Source: Thiohalocapsa sp. (GTDB taxonomy: Bacteria > Pseudomonadota > Gammaproteobacteria > Chromatiales > Chromatiaceae). From it: a DNA stretch of 64,000 bases. Shown here piece after piece: positions 44,561-53,678 of this stretch. Every line of letters starts with the position of its first letter. Position 1 is the first letter of the stretch. The position numbers and the translations under genes were made by a program. Location: NCBI GenBank assembly GCA_028277725.1, contig JANQFX010000001.1, forward strand, positions 1 to 64,000, given 5' to 3'. Below the pieces are notes generated by a model. It did no database searches. It saw only the letters and a list, made by a program, of their open reading frames with translations, and was not told the DNA's origin.

Positions 44561-44967
44561 CGGCGATCCGCAACGGTTCGAACGGACACGCGTCTGCAAC
44601 CGCGGATCGGCGCAGATCGACCAGTCGGTCATCTCGCGCCGATGTCGTACCGGTGGTGTGGGCTTGAGGATCAGGAGGGGGCTTCGATCGTGCTCGACAG
44701 CGGACTGACGTCCGCGGGCCCCGGGCGCGACTGAAGTCGGCGCAGTCAGGGGCGGCCTCGTAGCCGGCGTGGCCGTGCTGTCGGTCACGCCGCCGCAACC
44801 AAATCGCCGTCGAACCGCCATCGAATCGTCCCTCTGTCGTCACCTCGGCCCGGTAGTCTGCACGCCTGATTCGCTTGTCCCGGCCGGGGCGCTCTTCGGC
44901 GCTAGGAGTGCCGCGCCCTTCCCCCGGCACACCTGTCCGTTTGCCCATTGCCCTAGGGGATGATCCG
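44561..44967. other. 407-bp intergenic region
   Basis: Lies between the cytochrome b fusion gene and the phosphoesterase gene on the same strand. No plausible small gene, terminator or promoter was recognised; antisense frames here lack coding character. Confidence 0.5.
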
Positions 44968-47900
44968 ATGTATCCGTCCGTCTGTCGTCGCCCGTTGCCG
45001 CTGGTGGCCGGCGCCTGTGTCTTGCTGCTCGGCCTGTCGGTCGTGTCGCCCGCGACCCTGGCCAACCAGAGCCTGCGCTACCAGATCACCGCCGAAGCCG
45101 ACGACGCCGAAGAGAACCTGTCCTCCGGTGAAGTGGACCTGACCAGCTCCGACCTGGAAATCACCGAAGACGGCGACGACAACCAGCTCGTCGGCCTGCG
45201 CTTTACCGACATCGATCTGCCCCGAGGCCTGCCGATCCTGGGCGCCTACATCCAGTTCACGACCGATGAGGACGACAAGAGTTCGCCGGGCTTCGAGGTC
45301 CTGATCGAGGGCGAGGCCGCCGGCAACGCTACCAGCTTCACCGAGGCGTCGCAGGACATCAGCCTGCGTATGCGTACCATCGAGCGGGTCGCCTGGTCGG
45401 TCGCCCCGGCCTGGACGGTCGAGCACGAGGCGGGCGAGGCCCAACGCACGCCGGACTTCGCCGCCATCGTGCAGGAGATCATCGACCGGCCCGACTGGGA
45501 GGCCGGCAACGCCATGGCCTTCATCTTGAGCGGCAGCGGAACCCGCTCCGCCGAGTCCCACGAGGGCTCGATGTATCACGTCGAGGTCGCCGATCTGGCC
45601 CCGCAGCTGGTCCTGCGCGTCCCGTCCACCGAGACCTACCGGGTCGCCGCCTCCGACGACGACGCCGAAGAGGGCGACGATGGTCCAGGCTCCATGGACA
45701 TCGACAGCTCCGACCTGGAACTGGTGGAGGACCACGCAGGGGATGCGGATCGCCGCCAGACCATCGGCATTCGGCTCACCGATGTGGCCATCCCGACCGG
45801 GGCAGAGATCCTGTCCGCGCACCTGCAGTTCGCCGTCGACGAGGGTGACAAGAACACCGACCCCTTCGACCTGACCATCTGGGGCGAGGCGGCCGACAAC
45901 CCGGCGGCCTATGCCAACGTCGCCTACGACATCAGCAGCCGCGACAAGACGACGGCCTCGGTGCGCTGGAACGGTATCCCGTTTTGGGCCGAGGACGGCG
46001 AGGGTCAGCCCGGCGGGCTCGATCAGCGCACGCCGGACCTGACCGCCATCGTGCAGGAGATCGTCGACCGCGACGGCTGGCGGGAAGGCAACGCCATGGC
46101 CTTCATTATCCAGGGCGAGGGCCAGCGCACCGCCGAGTCCTTCGACGGCGACAGCGCCTTGTCACCGGCCCTGGTGGTCACCTTCATCGGCGAGCAGAGC
46201 ACCCCCTCGAGCTACCGGGTACGCCTGACCTGGGGCGCCGGCGATGACCCGGCCACGCAGATGAACGTGCTCTGGGATCAGGTGCGCAGCGGCAATGCCC
46301 GGGTCCTCTACGACTTCTACGATCCTATCGAGGGCTGCCCGAGCGACCCCGCCCTGTATGCCGAGGAGGAGTTCCCCCAGCGCGTCGTCCTGTACCGCGG
46401 CATGAACAACCACATCGCCACCCTCAACGACCTGGCCCCTGACGCTGCCTATCGGTTCCTGATCGCAGACGACAACGGCGCCGGGGATTGCATGTGGTTC
46501 CGCACGGCCCCGGCCGTACCGCAGGCGTTCACCTATGTCACCGGCGGCGATACCAAGTCCTCCGGCAACGCCCTGCGGGCCGGGCGCTGGTCGAACCAGA
46601 TGGTCGCCAAGCTGCGCCCGCTGTTCGTGCTCTTCACCGGCGACTTCAACTCCGGTGACGGCACCAACGACGCCAGCTGGCAGCAATGGCTTTCGGACTG
46701 GTCCGAGTTGACCCGCGCCGCCGACGGGCGCATGACGCCGATCATCGCCGTGCACGGCAACCACGAGGACGGCGACCTGGCGTCCATGCTTTACAACTTG
46801 TTCGGCTCCGGCAACGCCGACCCACAGCAGCCGATCGACTACAGCTACGGCTCGCTGACCTTCGCCGGTGGCCTGCTGCACGTGATCAATCTCAACTCCC
46901 AGCTCTACCTGAACGGCCTGACCGCGGCCCATGCCCGCCAGACCGAATGGCTCGCCGAGGACCTGGCCGCGCACCAGACCGACACCTTCAAGATTGCCGG
47001 CTACCACAAGCCGATCCGCCCGCACACCTCCAGCAAGGCCGAGAACGACCACGAGCTGGCCTGGGCCGACCTGTTCGACCAGTACGGGCTGAGCATCGCC
47101 AACGAGAGCGACACCCACAACCACAAATTCACCTTCCCGCTGCTGCGTTCCGACGCGCCGGGCAGCGACATGGGCTTCGTCCGCGACGACGACAACGGCG
47201 TGCTCTACGTCGGCGAAGGCAGCTGGGGCGCGACCCCGCGGTCCAACAACGACGACAAGTCCTGGACCCTGGACAGCGCCGCCATCAACCAGATCAAGTG
47301 GAACCACATCTACCCGGCCGACGGCGACGAGCCGGCGCGCATCGACATCCACACCGTGGTCACCGCCCGCTATGAGGGCAGCCAGCTGGTGAACCATGTC
47401 GAGGGCGTCGGCAGTGTGGACGATGCCGACCCCTTCGCCCTGCCGGACAGCATCACGCTGCACGAGGTGCCCTTCTACGGCGCTGTCATCAGCGTGCCCT
47501 TCCAGGCCATCAGCGGCGAGCCGCCCGCGGCGCCGACGGGCCTGAGCGGCACGGCCACCTCCTACACCGACATCACCATCAGCTGGACCAATGTCGAGGA
47601 CCCGGGCGACCTCTCTGGCATCGGCGTCGAACGCCGCATCGGCGGCCATGGCGACTGGGAGACCGTCGCCGGCGGTCTGGACCCGGCCACGACCAGCTTC
47701 TCCCAGGCCGAACTCGCCGACGGTACCGACTATTACTATCGGGTGCGCGCAAACAACGTCTTCGGCTCGTCGGAATGGACCGATCCGGTGCTGGTCTCGA
47801 CGCCGGTGGACACGCGCCCGCGCATCGTCCTCAGCGAGGGCGCCAACGGCTATGCCGGGAGCCTGGTCATCGCCATCGCCTCGGCGAGCCCGAACGACAG

Positions 47901-48543
47901 CTTTGCCGCCCAGGCCCTGAGCTTCGATCAGGCCACCACCGACTACGGCGGTCCAGGCGTCTCCCAAGGTCTGATTCGCTTCGAGAACGCCCTCGACGCA
48001 CTGCCCGCCGATCACATGGTCACCGGCGCCGAGCTGCGCTTCCGCATCACCAGCGCCAGCAACGGGCCGGTAGGCCTGCACCGGATGCTGATGGACTGGG
48101 ATGAGACCAGCAGCTGGAACGCCTTCGGCGGCGACGGCGTCCAGGCCGACGACAGCGAGGCCATGCAGGACCCGGACGAGAGCAAGATCAATCTGCAGGG
48201 CGGCACCTTCGCCACCTACGACGTGACCAAATCGGTGCAGGCCTGGGCCGAGGGTGCGGCCAACAACGGCTGGCTGATCCTGAACCTGAGCACCGACGGT
48301 TGGGACATCGCCACGGAACTCTACAACGGCACCGACTTCCAGACCATCCGCCCGAGGCTGACCATTTTCTACAGCCCCTTGGGCGATGCGGACGGCGATG
48401 GCGTCCTCGCACGCGATGACCTGAGCGTGCTGCGTACCTACCTGCGACACCCGGCGAGCAGCTGCCCCGCTTGCGACATGGACGGCGACGGCGTCGTCTC
48501 GGTCCGCGACGCGCGCTTGCTGATCCTGGAACTGCGCAAGTGA
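44968..48543 (+). CDS. secreted multidomain metallophosphoesterase with C-terminal dockerin
   Basis: 1191-residue exported protein. Order: signal peptide (1-30), two similar DNRLRE-like modules (about 35-215 and 224-408), an FN3-like purple-acid-phosphatase N-domain, then a calcineurin-like phosphoesterase core with GGDTKSSGN (about 527), FTGDFNSGDG (557), VHGNHEDGD (597), AGYHKPIRP (679) and SDTHNHKF (714). An FN3 module (853-949), a third DNRLRE module (951-1133) and a dockerin with two EF-hand-like calcium loops (DADGDGVLARDD and DMDGDGVVSVRDA, 1139-1191) follow. AGGGGA precedes the ATG at 44968. The substrate is unknown. The next gene encodes a cohesin-like protein. Confidence 0.85.
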   Translation: MYPSVCRRPLPLVAGACVLLLGLSVVSPATLANQSLRYQITAEADDAEENLSSGEVDLTSSDLEITEDGDDNQLVGLRFTDIDLPRGLPILGAYIQFTTDEDDKSSPGFEVLIEGEAAGNATSFTEASQDISLRMRTIERVAWSVAPAWTVEHEAGEAQRTPDFAAIVQEIIDRPDWEAGNAMAFILSGSGTRSAESHEGSMYHVEVADLAPQLVLRVPSTETYRVAASDDDAEEGDDGPGSMDIDSSDLELVEDHAGDADRRQTIGIRLTDVAIPTGAEILSAHLQFAVDEGDKNTDPFDLTIWGEAADNPAAYANVAYDISSRDKTTASVRWNGIPFWAEDGEGQPGGLDQRTPDLTAIVQEIVDRDGWREGNAMAFIIQGEGQRTAESFDGDSALSPALVVTFIGEQSTPSSYRVRLTWGAGDDPATQMNVLWDQVRSGNARVLYDFYDPIEGCPSDPALYAEEEFPQRVVLYRGMNNHIATLNDLAPDAAYRFLIADDNGAGDCMWFRTAPAVPQAFTYVTGGDTKSSGNALRAGRWSNQMVAKLRPLFVLFTGDFNSGDGTNDASWQQWLSDWSELTRAADGRMTPIIAVHGNHEDGDLASMLYNLFGSGNADPQQPIDYSYGSLTFAGGLLHVINLNSQLYLNGLTAAHARQTEWLAEDLAAHQTDTFKIAGYHKPIRPHTSSKAENDHELAWADLFDQYGLSIANESDTHNHKFTFPLLRSDAPGSDMGFVRDDDNGVLYVGEGSWGATPRSNNDDKSWTLDSAAINQIKWNHIYPADGDEPARIDIHTVVTARYEGSQLVNHVEGVGSVDDADPFALPDSITLHEVPFYGAVISVPFQAISGEPPAAPTGLSGTATSYTDITISWTNVEDPGDLSGIGVERRIGGHGDWETVAGGLDPATTSFSQAELADGTDYYYRVRANNVFGSSEWTDPVLVSTPVDTRPRIVLSEGANGYAGSLVIAIASASPNDSFAAQALSFDQATTDYGGPGVSQGLIRFENALDALPADHMVTGAELRFRITSASNGPVGLHRMLMDWDETSSWNAFGGDGVQADDSEAMQDPDESKINLQGGTFATYDVTKSVQAWAEGAANNGWLILNLSTDGWDIATELYNGTDFQTIRPRLTIFYSPLGDADGDGVLARDDLSVLRTYLRHPASSCPACDMDGDGVVSVRDARLLILELRK

Positions 48544-48626
48544 GCCCCAGGCGCCGGTACCGCCACGCGGGCGGTGCCGGCGTCGGCCCCGATCCGAATC
48601 CCCCGAAACGCCGACTCTACGCCGCC

Positions 48627-49205
48627 ATGAACAACCCTCAGAGCAAACGCCACTTGCCCGTTGCCGCCTTCGCCGGTCTGGTCCTAGTCACATCTCAGGC
48701 GCAAGCCGGGGTCGATCTGTCCATAGAACCTTCCGCCGACGCCGTCCATGCCGGCGAGATTCTGATGGTGGACATCACCGCCTCCGGCCTCGACGACGAC
48801 GACCTGGCGGGCTTCAACCTCGTGCTCAACTTCGACCCGAACGTGCTCGAGTTTCAGTCCTACACCCTGGGTGCAGAGCTCACCGATCCCGTCTTCGGCC
48901 AAGAGGATCTGAGCGACACCGGCGGTGTCGCCACGGGCACACTCGGTCTCGGCGAGGTCTCGTGGCTGATCGACTTCAGCGCCCAACCGGACGCGTTCGT
49001 ACTCGCCAGCGCAAGCTTCGCCCCGTTGGCGAGTGGGACAAGTCTGCTGACCCTGTCGGACGTCGAGCTGTCGGACGACCTCGGCGGCATCCTCCAACTC
49101 GGCACCCTAGGAGACGCCAGGGTATCCGTTCCCGTGCCCGGCAACCTGCTTCTGCTGCCCATCGGACTCGGACTGTTCGGGTTGCAGAGAATGCGCCGGC
49201 GTTGA
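48627..49205 (+). CDS. cohesin-like exported protein with PEP-CTERM-type sorting signal
   Basis: 192-residue protein. Signal peptide (to about residue 28, QAQAG), then a cohesin-type beta-sandwich (VHAGEILMVDITASGL, FNLVLNFDPNVLEFQSYTLG, ending LGDARVSV), then VPVPGNLLLLPIGLGLFGLQRMRRR, here described as a VPxPG motif, hydrophobic stretch and basic tail. That tail is the exosortase-processed PEP-CTERM class. Located 83 bp after the dockerin-bearing phosphoesterase, so the pair may bind through cohesin-dockerin contact, with this protein as anchor (inference). No exosortase gene is in the window. Confidence 0.82.
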   Translation: MNNPQSKRHLPVAAFAGLVLVTSQAQAGVDLSIEPSADAVHAGEILMVDITASGLDDDDLAGFNLVLNFDPNVLEFQSYTLGAELTDPVFGQEDLSDTGGVATGTLGLGEVSWLIDFSAQPDAFVLASASFAPLASGTSLLTLSDVELSDDLGGILQLGTLGDARVSVPVPGNLLLLPIGLGLFGLQRMRRR

Positions 49206-49435
49206 AACACGCGGCCCGCGTTGGGGACCAAGACTAGGGAATCCAAACCCGCCCGTTGAGACACCTCATCTCAGGGCCGCATCTCTCTCCCGCTGCCGTC
49301 ATCGAGCATCGGGAAGGCTATTCAAGATCGCCCATGCGAACACCCTGTTGGCCGGCGATGCCGACTCACTCTCGCGCGCACGCAAACGACCGATGCTCGC
49401 GACCGGGGACACCGAGCTTCATCCGAGCATGCTGT

Positions 49436-49876
49436 TCAAGGAAGCTTGTTGACCCAAGCAGTGAGGGCATGCTCGATCAGTTGCGCGGCATCTTCGAAGG
49501 CATGGATACCACGCTGATACGGATCATCGATCTCGACGCCCATCCAATGCCCCAGCAGAAAGACCTTTCCCGCATATGCGGGAAATATGGCACGTAGTGC
49601 TGTGCGCTGTTCATTGTCCATGACCCACACGAGATCCGCCGTTCGCAGCAGGTCGTCGCTGATCTGCCGCGCCCGATGGGCAGACAAGTCGATCCCGCGA
49701 TGTCGAAGCACGTCGTCGGCGTCGGACGCAATGGGATGCCCAATCAGCGCGCGAACACCAGCGGATGACACCTCGATCGCCCTTCCAGCATCCGTGAGCA
49801 CGCGCCGGCAGATGCCTTCCGCCATGGGGCTGCGGCAGATGTTGGCGGTGCAGACAATCAGGACCTTCTGTATCAA
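49436..49876 (-). CDS. low-molecular-weight protein-tyrosine phosphatase
   Basis: 146 residues. The catalytic P-loop is VCTANICRSPMAEG (Cys-x5-Arg-Ser; the usual residue before Asn is Gly and is Ala here) and the general acid Asp is in DDPYQRG near the C-terminus. Such enzymes dephosphorylate tyrosine kinases of exopolysaccharide assembly (Wzb type). The start is TTG at 49876 with an AGGA upstream; longer frames to 49993 are unlikely. No Wzc-type kinase is adjacent. Confidence 0.83.
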   Translation of the reverse strand: MIQKVLIVCTANICRSPMAEGICRRVLTDAGRAIEVSSAGVRALIGHPIASDADDVLRHRGIDLSAHRARQISDDLLRTADLVWVMDNEQRTALRAIFPAYAGKVFLLGHWMGVEIDDPYQRGIHAFEDAAQLIEHALTAWVNKLP

Positions 49877-50137
49877 TCGCTTGCATCCTGTGTTCGGCGG
49901 TACTCCGAGCCGCAATCGGCACTGAGGAGGGAGTGCCGCGGCGCTCGTTGCGTCGAGGATGGCAATGCCGCCGTAACGGCTGCGGACCACCACGATTGTT
50001 GCCTGGGCCGATCACTGCTGAGGGGACGCCGGGGGTGCGGAACGAGTGCGAGGCGAGCAGCGCGTCGCTTTCCAGCAACGGGCAAAGTCGTTGGAATAGC
50101 GGGATCAGGGTGCACTGCCTGCGCTGGCACGTCGCTT

Positions 50138-50830
50138 TCAGGCATGAAGGAATTCAGCCCGGGTATGGATGTTCTCACGGAAGCACCCACCTAGGGCCGT
50201 GGTCGTCGTCATGGCGTTGGTATCCTTGACACCGCGGGACTTCACGCAATGATGCACCGCTTCAATGCTCACCGCGACGTCTGGGGTATCCAGCAGCGTT
50301 TGCAGGGCGACCAGAATCTGGCGAGTCAAGCGCTCCTGAACCTGCGGGCGCTGGCCGAAGAATCGCACGATGCGGTTGATCTTCGACAACCCGATGATCT
50401 TCGCGGCTGGGATGTAGGCGACACGAGCGACACCATCGATGGTGACGAAATGGTGTTCACAGGTACTGGTGAGTTCGATATCGCTAATCTTGATCATCTC
50501 GTCGGCGCCCATTTTGTTGTCGATCAGCGACAGCCGCGGGAACTGGCCATAATTGAGGCCGGAGAAGATCTCGTGGACATACATCTTTGCGATGCGGTGC
50601 GGGGTTTCTGTCAGGCTGTCGTCACGCAGGTCGAGACCCAGTGTGTCAACGACCTCGGTCATCAAGCTGCGAATGCGGTGATACTTCTGCTCTGCGCTGA
50701 GTCCGTTGTCGATCATGGGCGTTTCCAGGCCCTTATCGATCAGCGCCTGTCGGACCAACTCAGCCTCGGGGCTGATCTGCTCGGTTTCGGCGGGGCGTAC
50801 CTGTGCCAGTTGGATGGGGCGTGTGTTCAT
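50138..50830 (-). CDS. folE: GTP cyclohydrolase I, type IA
   Basis: Makes dihydroneopterin triphosphate, the first step of folate and queuosine/pterin synthesis. The 230-residue protein keeps the zinc-binding residues Cys in TSTCEHHF, His in the same segment and Cys in HHCVKSRG, so it is the zinc-dependent type. The ATG at 50830 opens the conserved region, after an N-terminal tail of about 40 residues. It is the most distal gene of the group that contains a COG0523 GTPase and a cysteine-poor DksA-like protein, the neighbourhood linked to zinc limitation in other proteobacteria. Confidence 0.9.
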   Translation of the reverse strand: MNTRPIQLAQVRPAETEQISPEAELVRQALIDKGLETPMIDNGLSAEQKYHRIRSLMTEVVDTLGLDLRDDSLTETPHRIAKMYVHEIFSGLNYGQFPRLSLIDNKMGADEMIKISDIELTSTCEHHFVTIDGVARVAYIPAAKIIGLSKINRIVRFFGQRPQVQERLTRQILVALQTLLDTPDVAVSIEAVHHCVKSRGVKDTNAMTTTTALGGCFRENIHTRAEFLHA

Positions 50831-51247
50831 GCTGCGGTACCGGACGTGTTGAAGGGGGAGGATCTGTCCTGACCGGTCGGAGGTCAGGGTGTCCGGGTCG
50901 ATATCCAAGCGTCGAGGCGACAGGAGCCGAGAATCCGAGATCGGGTCTCGTAGTAACACGTCAGGGTTGGGCGCGCGGCCAGCAGGCGTTGCGCGGCCCA
51001 GTCCGGGGGTCGCCGCCAGTGCTCGGTCGGGTGTCGAGGGTCTCCACGGCTCGCAGTCCATCGCGTCGCGCTTGCATGGCGCGACCTGCATCCGAGCGCC
51101 CGCCAGCATCTCTTCGGTACCCCGCCCCGAGCGGCCCTCCGCTACTCTGGATAGGAAGGCACGTGACATAACCCGCCCGGTGCGGCCGTTCGGGACGCAA
51201 CGGCTCCTTGGCCCGGGTGAGCGTGTTATGGAGACGAATCGGCGAGG
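50831..51247. other. 417-bp intergenic region
   Basis: Separates folE from the COG0523 gene on the same strand. No Zur-type AT-rich palindrome or clear promoter was seen, and the frames present are not gene-like. Confidence 0.5.
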
Positions 51248-52432
51248 TCAGGCAAGCGCGCCTGCAGCCAAGGCCTCGTAGGCCTGTTCGATCAAGGCTT
51301 CGTCGACGTCGCGTGTAATGAAGACCAGCCGCGAACGGCGGTCCGCGCTCGGCCAGGCCGGCAAGGTGACAGGCGGATGAAAGATGTGCTGGACGCCATG
51401 CACAACAACCGGCTGGGCATTGCCCTGGATGTTGAGAATGCCCTTGACGCGAAGAATATTGCTGCCGACGAAGCTCATCAGCAGCTCGAGCCAGTTCGTC
51501 AGGGTTTCCTCTGGGATGGGCGAGTCGATCGTGAAGCAGAAGGCGCGAATGTGATCGTCGTGCCGGTTGACATCATGGTGGTCGTGGTCGTGGTCGTGGT
51601 CGTGGGCATGACCCTGTGCGTGCTCAAGCGGATCACGTCCATGATGGTCGTGGGCCCCGTGGTCGTGATGCTGGTGTGCGTGATCAGGGTGCTCGTGGGC
51701 ATGCCCGTGCGTCGACGGTCCCGCGTAGGCCTCTTCGTTGAGCCAACGCGCCACATCGGGTGCCTTGTTCTGGGCGCTGAAGAGGCCAAGCCCCAGCACG
51801 TTCTGTGCCGCGATCTCGCCATGGCGGACCTCCCAGCGAGTTGCGGCGGGATTGATAGCGTCCAGCCGGCGTAGCAGCGCGCTGCGTTGGTCCTCCGTCA
51901 CAAGGTCGCTCTTGGTCAGCAAGAGTGCGTCGGCCATGGCAGCTTGCTTAATGGCCTCCTGATGGTGGTCCAGCGTGGCCATCGCCGTCCCCATGTCCAC
52001 GGTCGTGACAATGCCATCAAGGCGGTACTTGGGGGCGATCTGAGGGTGGGTCATGAGCGTGTGGATGATCGGCGCCGGGTCCGCCAAGCCCGTTGTCTCG
52101 ATCAGGATGCGTCGGAACCATCGCTTGCCATTGCGCGAATAGCGCCACGTGATGTCGCGAAGCGTCTGCACCAGATCGCCGCGAATGCTGCAGCAGACAC
52201 AGCCGCTGCTCATCTCCATCACGAGGTTCTCCGTGCTGTGCGCGACCAGCATGTGGTCGAGCGCCATCTCACCGAACTCATTGATGATGACGAGCGCGTC
52301 CGCCAGGTCTGGCTGGCGCACCAGATTGTTGAGCACGGTTGTCTTCCCGCTGCCCAGAAATCCGGTCAACAATGTGACCGGCACGAGGCTGGATGCGGGA
52401 CCAGCGGATCGTCGGGATTCTTGTGGTGTCAC
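51248..52432 (-). CDS. COG0523 (G3E) metallochaperone GTPase with His-rich loop
   Basis: 394-residue GTPase. Walker A is GFLGSGKTT, the conserved metal-binding CxCC motif is SSGCVCCSIRGD, switch and guanine motifs are ETTGLADPAPI and LLTKSDL. The linker between the GTPase and CobW C-terminal domains is rich in His (about 24 His, from the region coded near 51550-51700), with a DHDHDHD run encoded by GTGGTC-type repeats. Many family members deliver zinc under starvation. The GTG start at 52432 overlaps the stop of the upstream ORF as GTGA, giving translational coupling. Confidence 0.9.
   Translation of the reverse strand: MTPQESRRSAGPASSLVPVTLLTGFLGSGKTTVLNNLVRQPDLADALVIINEFGEMALDHMLVAHSTENLVMEMSSGCVCCSIRGDLVQTLRDITWRYSRNGKRWFRRILIETTGLADPAPIIHTLMTHPQIAPKYRLDGIVTTVDMGTAMATLDHHQEAIKQAAMADALLLTKSDLVTEDQRSALLRRLDAINPAATRWEVRHGEIAAQNVLGLGLFSAQNKAPDVARWLNEEAYAGPSTHGHAHEHPDHAHQHHDHGAHDHHGRDPLEHAQGHAHDHDHDHDHHDVNRHDDHIRAFCFTIDSPIPEETLTNWLELLMSFVGSNILRVKGILNIQGNAQPVVVHGVQHIFHPPVTLPAWPSADRRSRLVFITRDVDEALIEQAYEALAAGALA
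51577..51606. repeat. GTGGTC hexamer repeat inside the COG0523 gene
   Basis: About five imperfect copies of gtggtc that encode the alternating Asp-His run on the minus strand. Coding microsatellite, possibly variable in length between strains. Confidence 0.6.
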
Positions 52433-52683
52433 GACGCGGGCATCAAGGATGAGTGGTGATGGGCAATCAGCCACTCGCCGTCACGGTTCTCGTAGACGAA
52501 GGTGTAGCGCGCGGGCACGTAGTCGGTCTTGCCGGCGTCAATGACTCGAAACGTGTACACTCCGGCGTCGGTCATCTTGTTGCAGCCGAATTTGACATTG
52601 CGCTGATCGACCTTGCCAAGCGGCTGCTTCTGAAGCAGGAACCGCATACCGCTAACCTGCGGGTTGTCTTGTCTGGGTTTCAT
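52429..52683 (-). pseudogene. N-terminally truncated NTF2-like/SgcJ-family fragment
   Basis: 84 codons matching only the C-terminal half of an NTF2-like (CaMKII-association/SgcJ-type) domain: FLLQKQPLGKVDQR, DAGVYTFRVID, VPARYTFVYENRDGEWLIAHHHSS. Whole family members are about 140-170 residues, and the missing half was not found in the 200 bp upstream. The frame is otherwise open and coupled to the downstream COG0523 gene, so a short product may still be made. Confidence 0.6.
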
Positions 52684-52881
52684 AGGAGTCGTTACAGTCA
52701 GTGAGAGTTCGAAATAGGAGCACGGAGGCAAGGGGCAAGAACCCCTGTCCGGCCCGGCGGGGGATCACTGGCAAGACCGCCACGGGGGCACGACGACCTC
52801 GCCAGGGGTGCGATTGAGCCGAACGAAGCGCCGCACGTGTTCGGCAGCCAGCTCACCGGAGATCACCCAGAGGGGCGATGC

Positions 52882-53331
52882 TCAATTCCCACCGCGGCCT
52901 GCCTTCGTTTGGCGTTCGCGCATCTCACGCCGTTCCTGGGCCTCCACGCTAAGGGTGGCGACCGGGCGGGCCTCGAGCCTTGCCAGGCCGATGGGCTCGC
53001 CGGTTTCCTCGCACCAACCGTAGCTGCCGTCGTCGATGCGGGCGAGGGCGGCGTCGATCTTGCTGTGAAGCTTGCGGTAGCGATCGCGTGTGCGTAGGTC
53101 GAGTGCCTGAGCTGCCTCGCGGCTCGCGCGGTCCACCTCGTCGCCAACCTCATGGTGGCTATCGTCGCGCAGCTCCGCGAGTGTCGCATCGGCCTCGGCG
53201 AGCAGTGCCGATCGCCAGTCCATGAGCTTCTGCCGGAAGTATGCCAACTGGCGAGGCCCCATGTAGTCGTCGTCGGCAGGAGGTCCTCCGTCGGACGGTG
53301 TCAGGGCTCGCGCGTCGTCGCTCTCTAGCAT
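52882..53331 (-). CDS. DksA/TraR-family protein with degenerate zinc finger (DksA2-like)
   Basis: 149-residue RNA-polymerase-binding factor of the DksA family. The coiled-coil region (YFRQKLMDWRSALLAEADATL, DEVDRASREAAQALDLRTRDR) is present. In the finger CEETGEPIGLARLEARPVATLSVEAQ, only the first of the four usual zinc Cys residues remains; the others are Thr, Ser and Ala. This is the pattern of the zinc-independent DksA2 type, which takes over from DksA at low zinc. Located between COG0523-related sequences. Confidence 0.85.
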   Translation of the reverse strand: MLESDDARALTPSDGGPPADDDYMGPRQLAYFRQKLMDWRSALLAEADATLAELRDDSHHEVGDEVDRASREAAQALDLRTRDRYRKLHSKIDAALARIDDGSYGWCEETGEPIGLARLEARPVATLSVEAQERREMRERQTKAGRGGN

Positions 53332-53437
53332 CTCTGGATTCCCGCGTCATTGGGTTGAAGTCGAGGTCGGAGCGAGCACGCCAGCAGGCCCTGGAGGGGC
53401 GCGACGCAAGTCCAGGCCGCAGGACATTGCCTCGGGG

Positions 53438-53674
53438 TTAAGCCTCGGCGGCAGCCTGTCGAAACCAGGCGAGCACTCGCTCCCGATGCCCGCTGCCGTA
53501 GAGCCGGGCAAAGCGTTGCGTCTCTTCGTGGTCGGGGTCGCTCAAGATGGCGATGCGCGCCCCGACGAAATCGGAGGTCAGCTTCAGACCGCATTTGACC
53601 TCGATGCAGTAGCGCCAGCTGGCATAGTCGCTGGGAATGACTTCAGCGACATAGCGTTCGGTGTCGTCGGCCAT
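53438..53674 (-). CDS. small protein of unknown function, 78 aa
   Basis: 78 residues, soluble, with one Cys pair (YCIEVKCGL) and an acidic to basic composition, starting MADDTERYVAEVIPSDY. I do not recognise a family. It starts 4 bp beyond the stop of a broken COG0523 gene, and is probably cotranscribed with it. It lies between the DksA-like gene and the broken GTPase, as part of the zinc-related island. Confidence 0.6.
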   Translation of the reverse strand: MADDTERYVAEVIPSDYASWRYCIEVKCGLKLTSDFVGARIAILSDPDHEETQRFARLYGSGHRERVLAWFRQAAAEA

Positions 53675-53678
53675 CGGC

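Noticed and set aside
46162-48450. 762-codon minus-strand frame
   Set aside because: Antisense to the phosphoesterase; no family motifs, Val/Gly/Ala-rich.
52799-52880. Short minus-strand ORF between the DksA-like gene and the NTF2-like fragment
   Set aside because: Only about 33 codons, no Shine-Dalgarno and no recognisable family.
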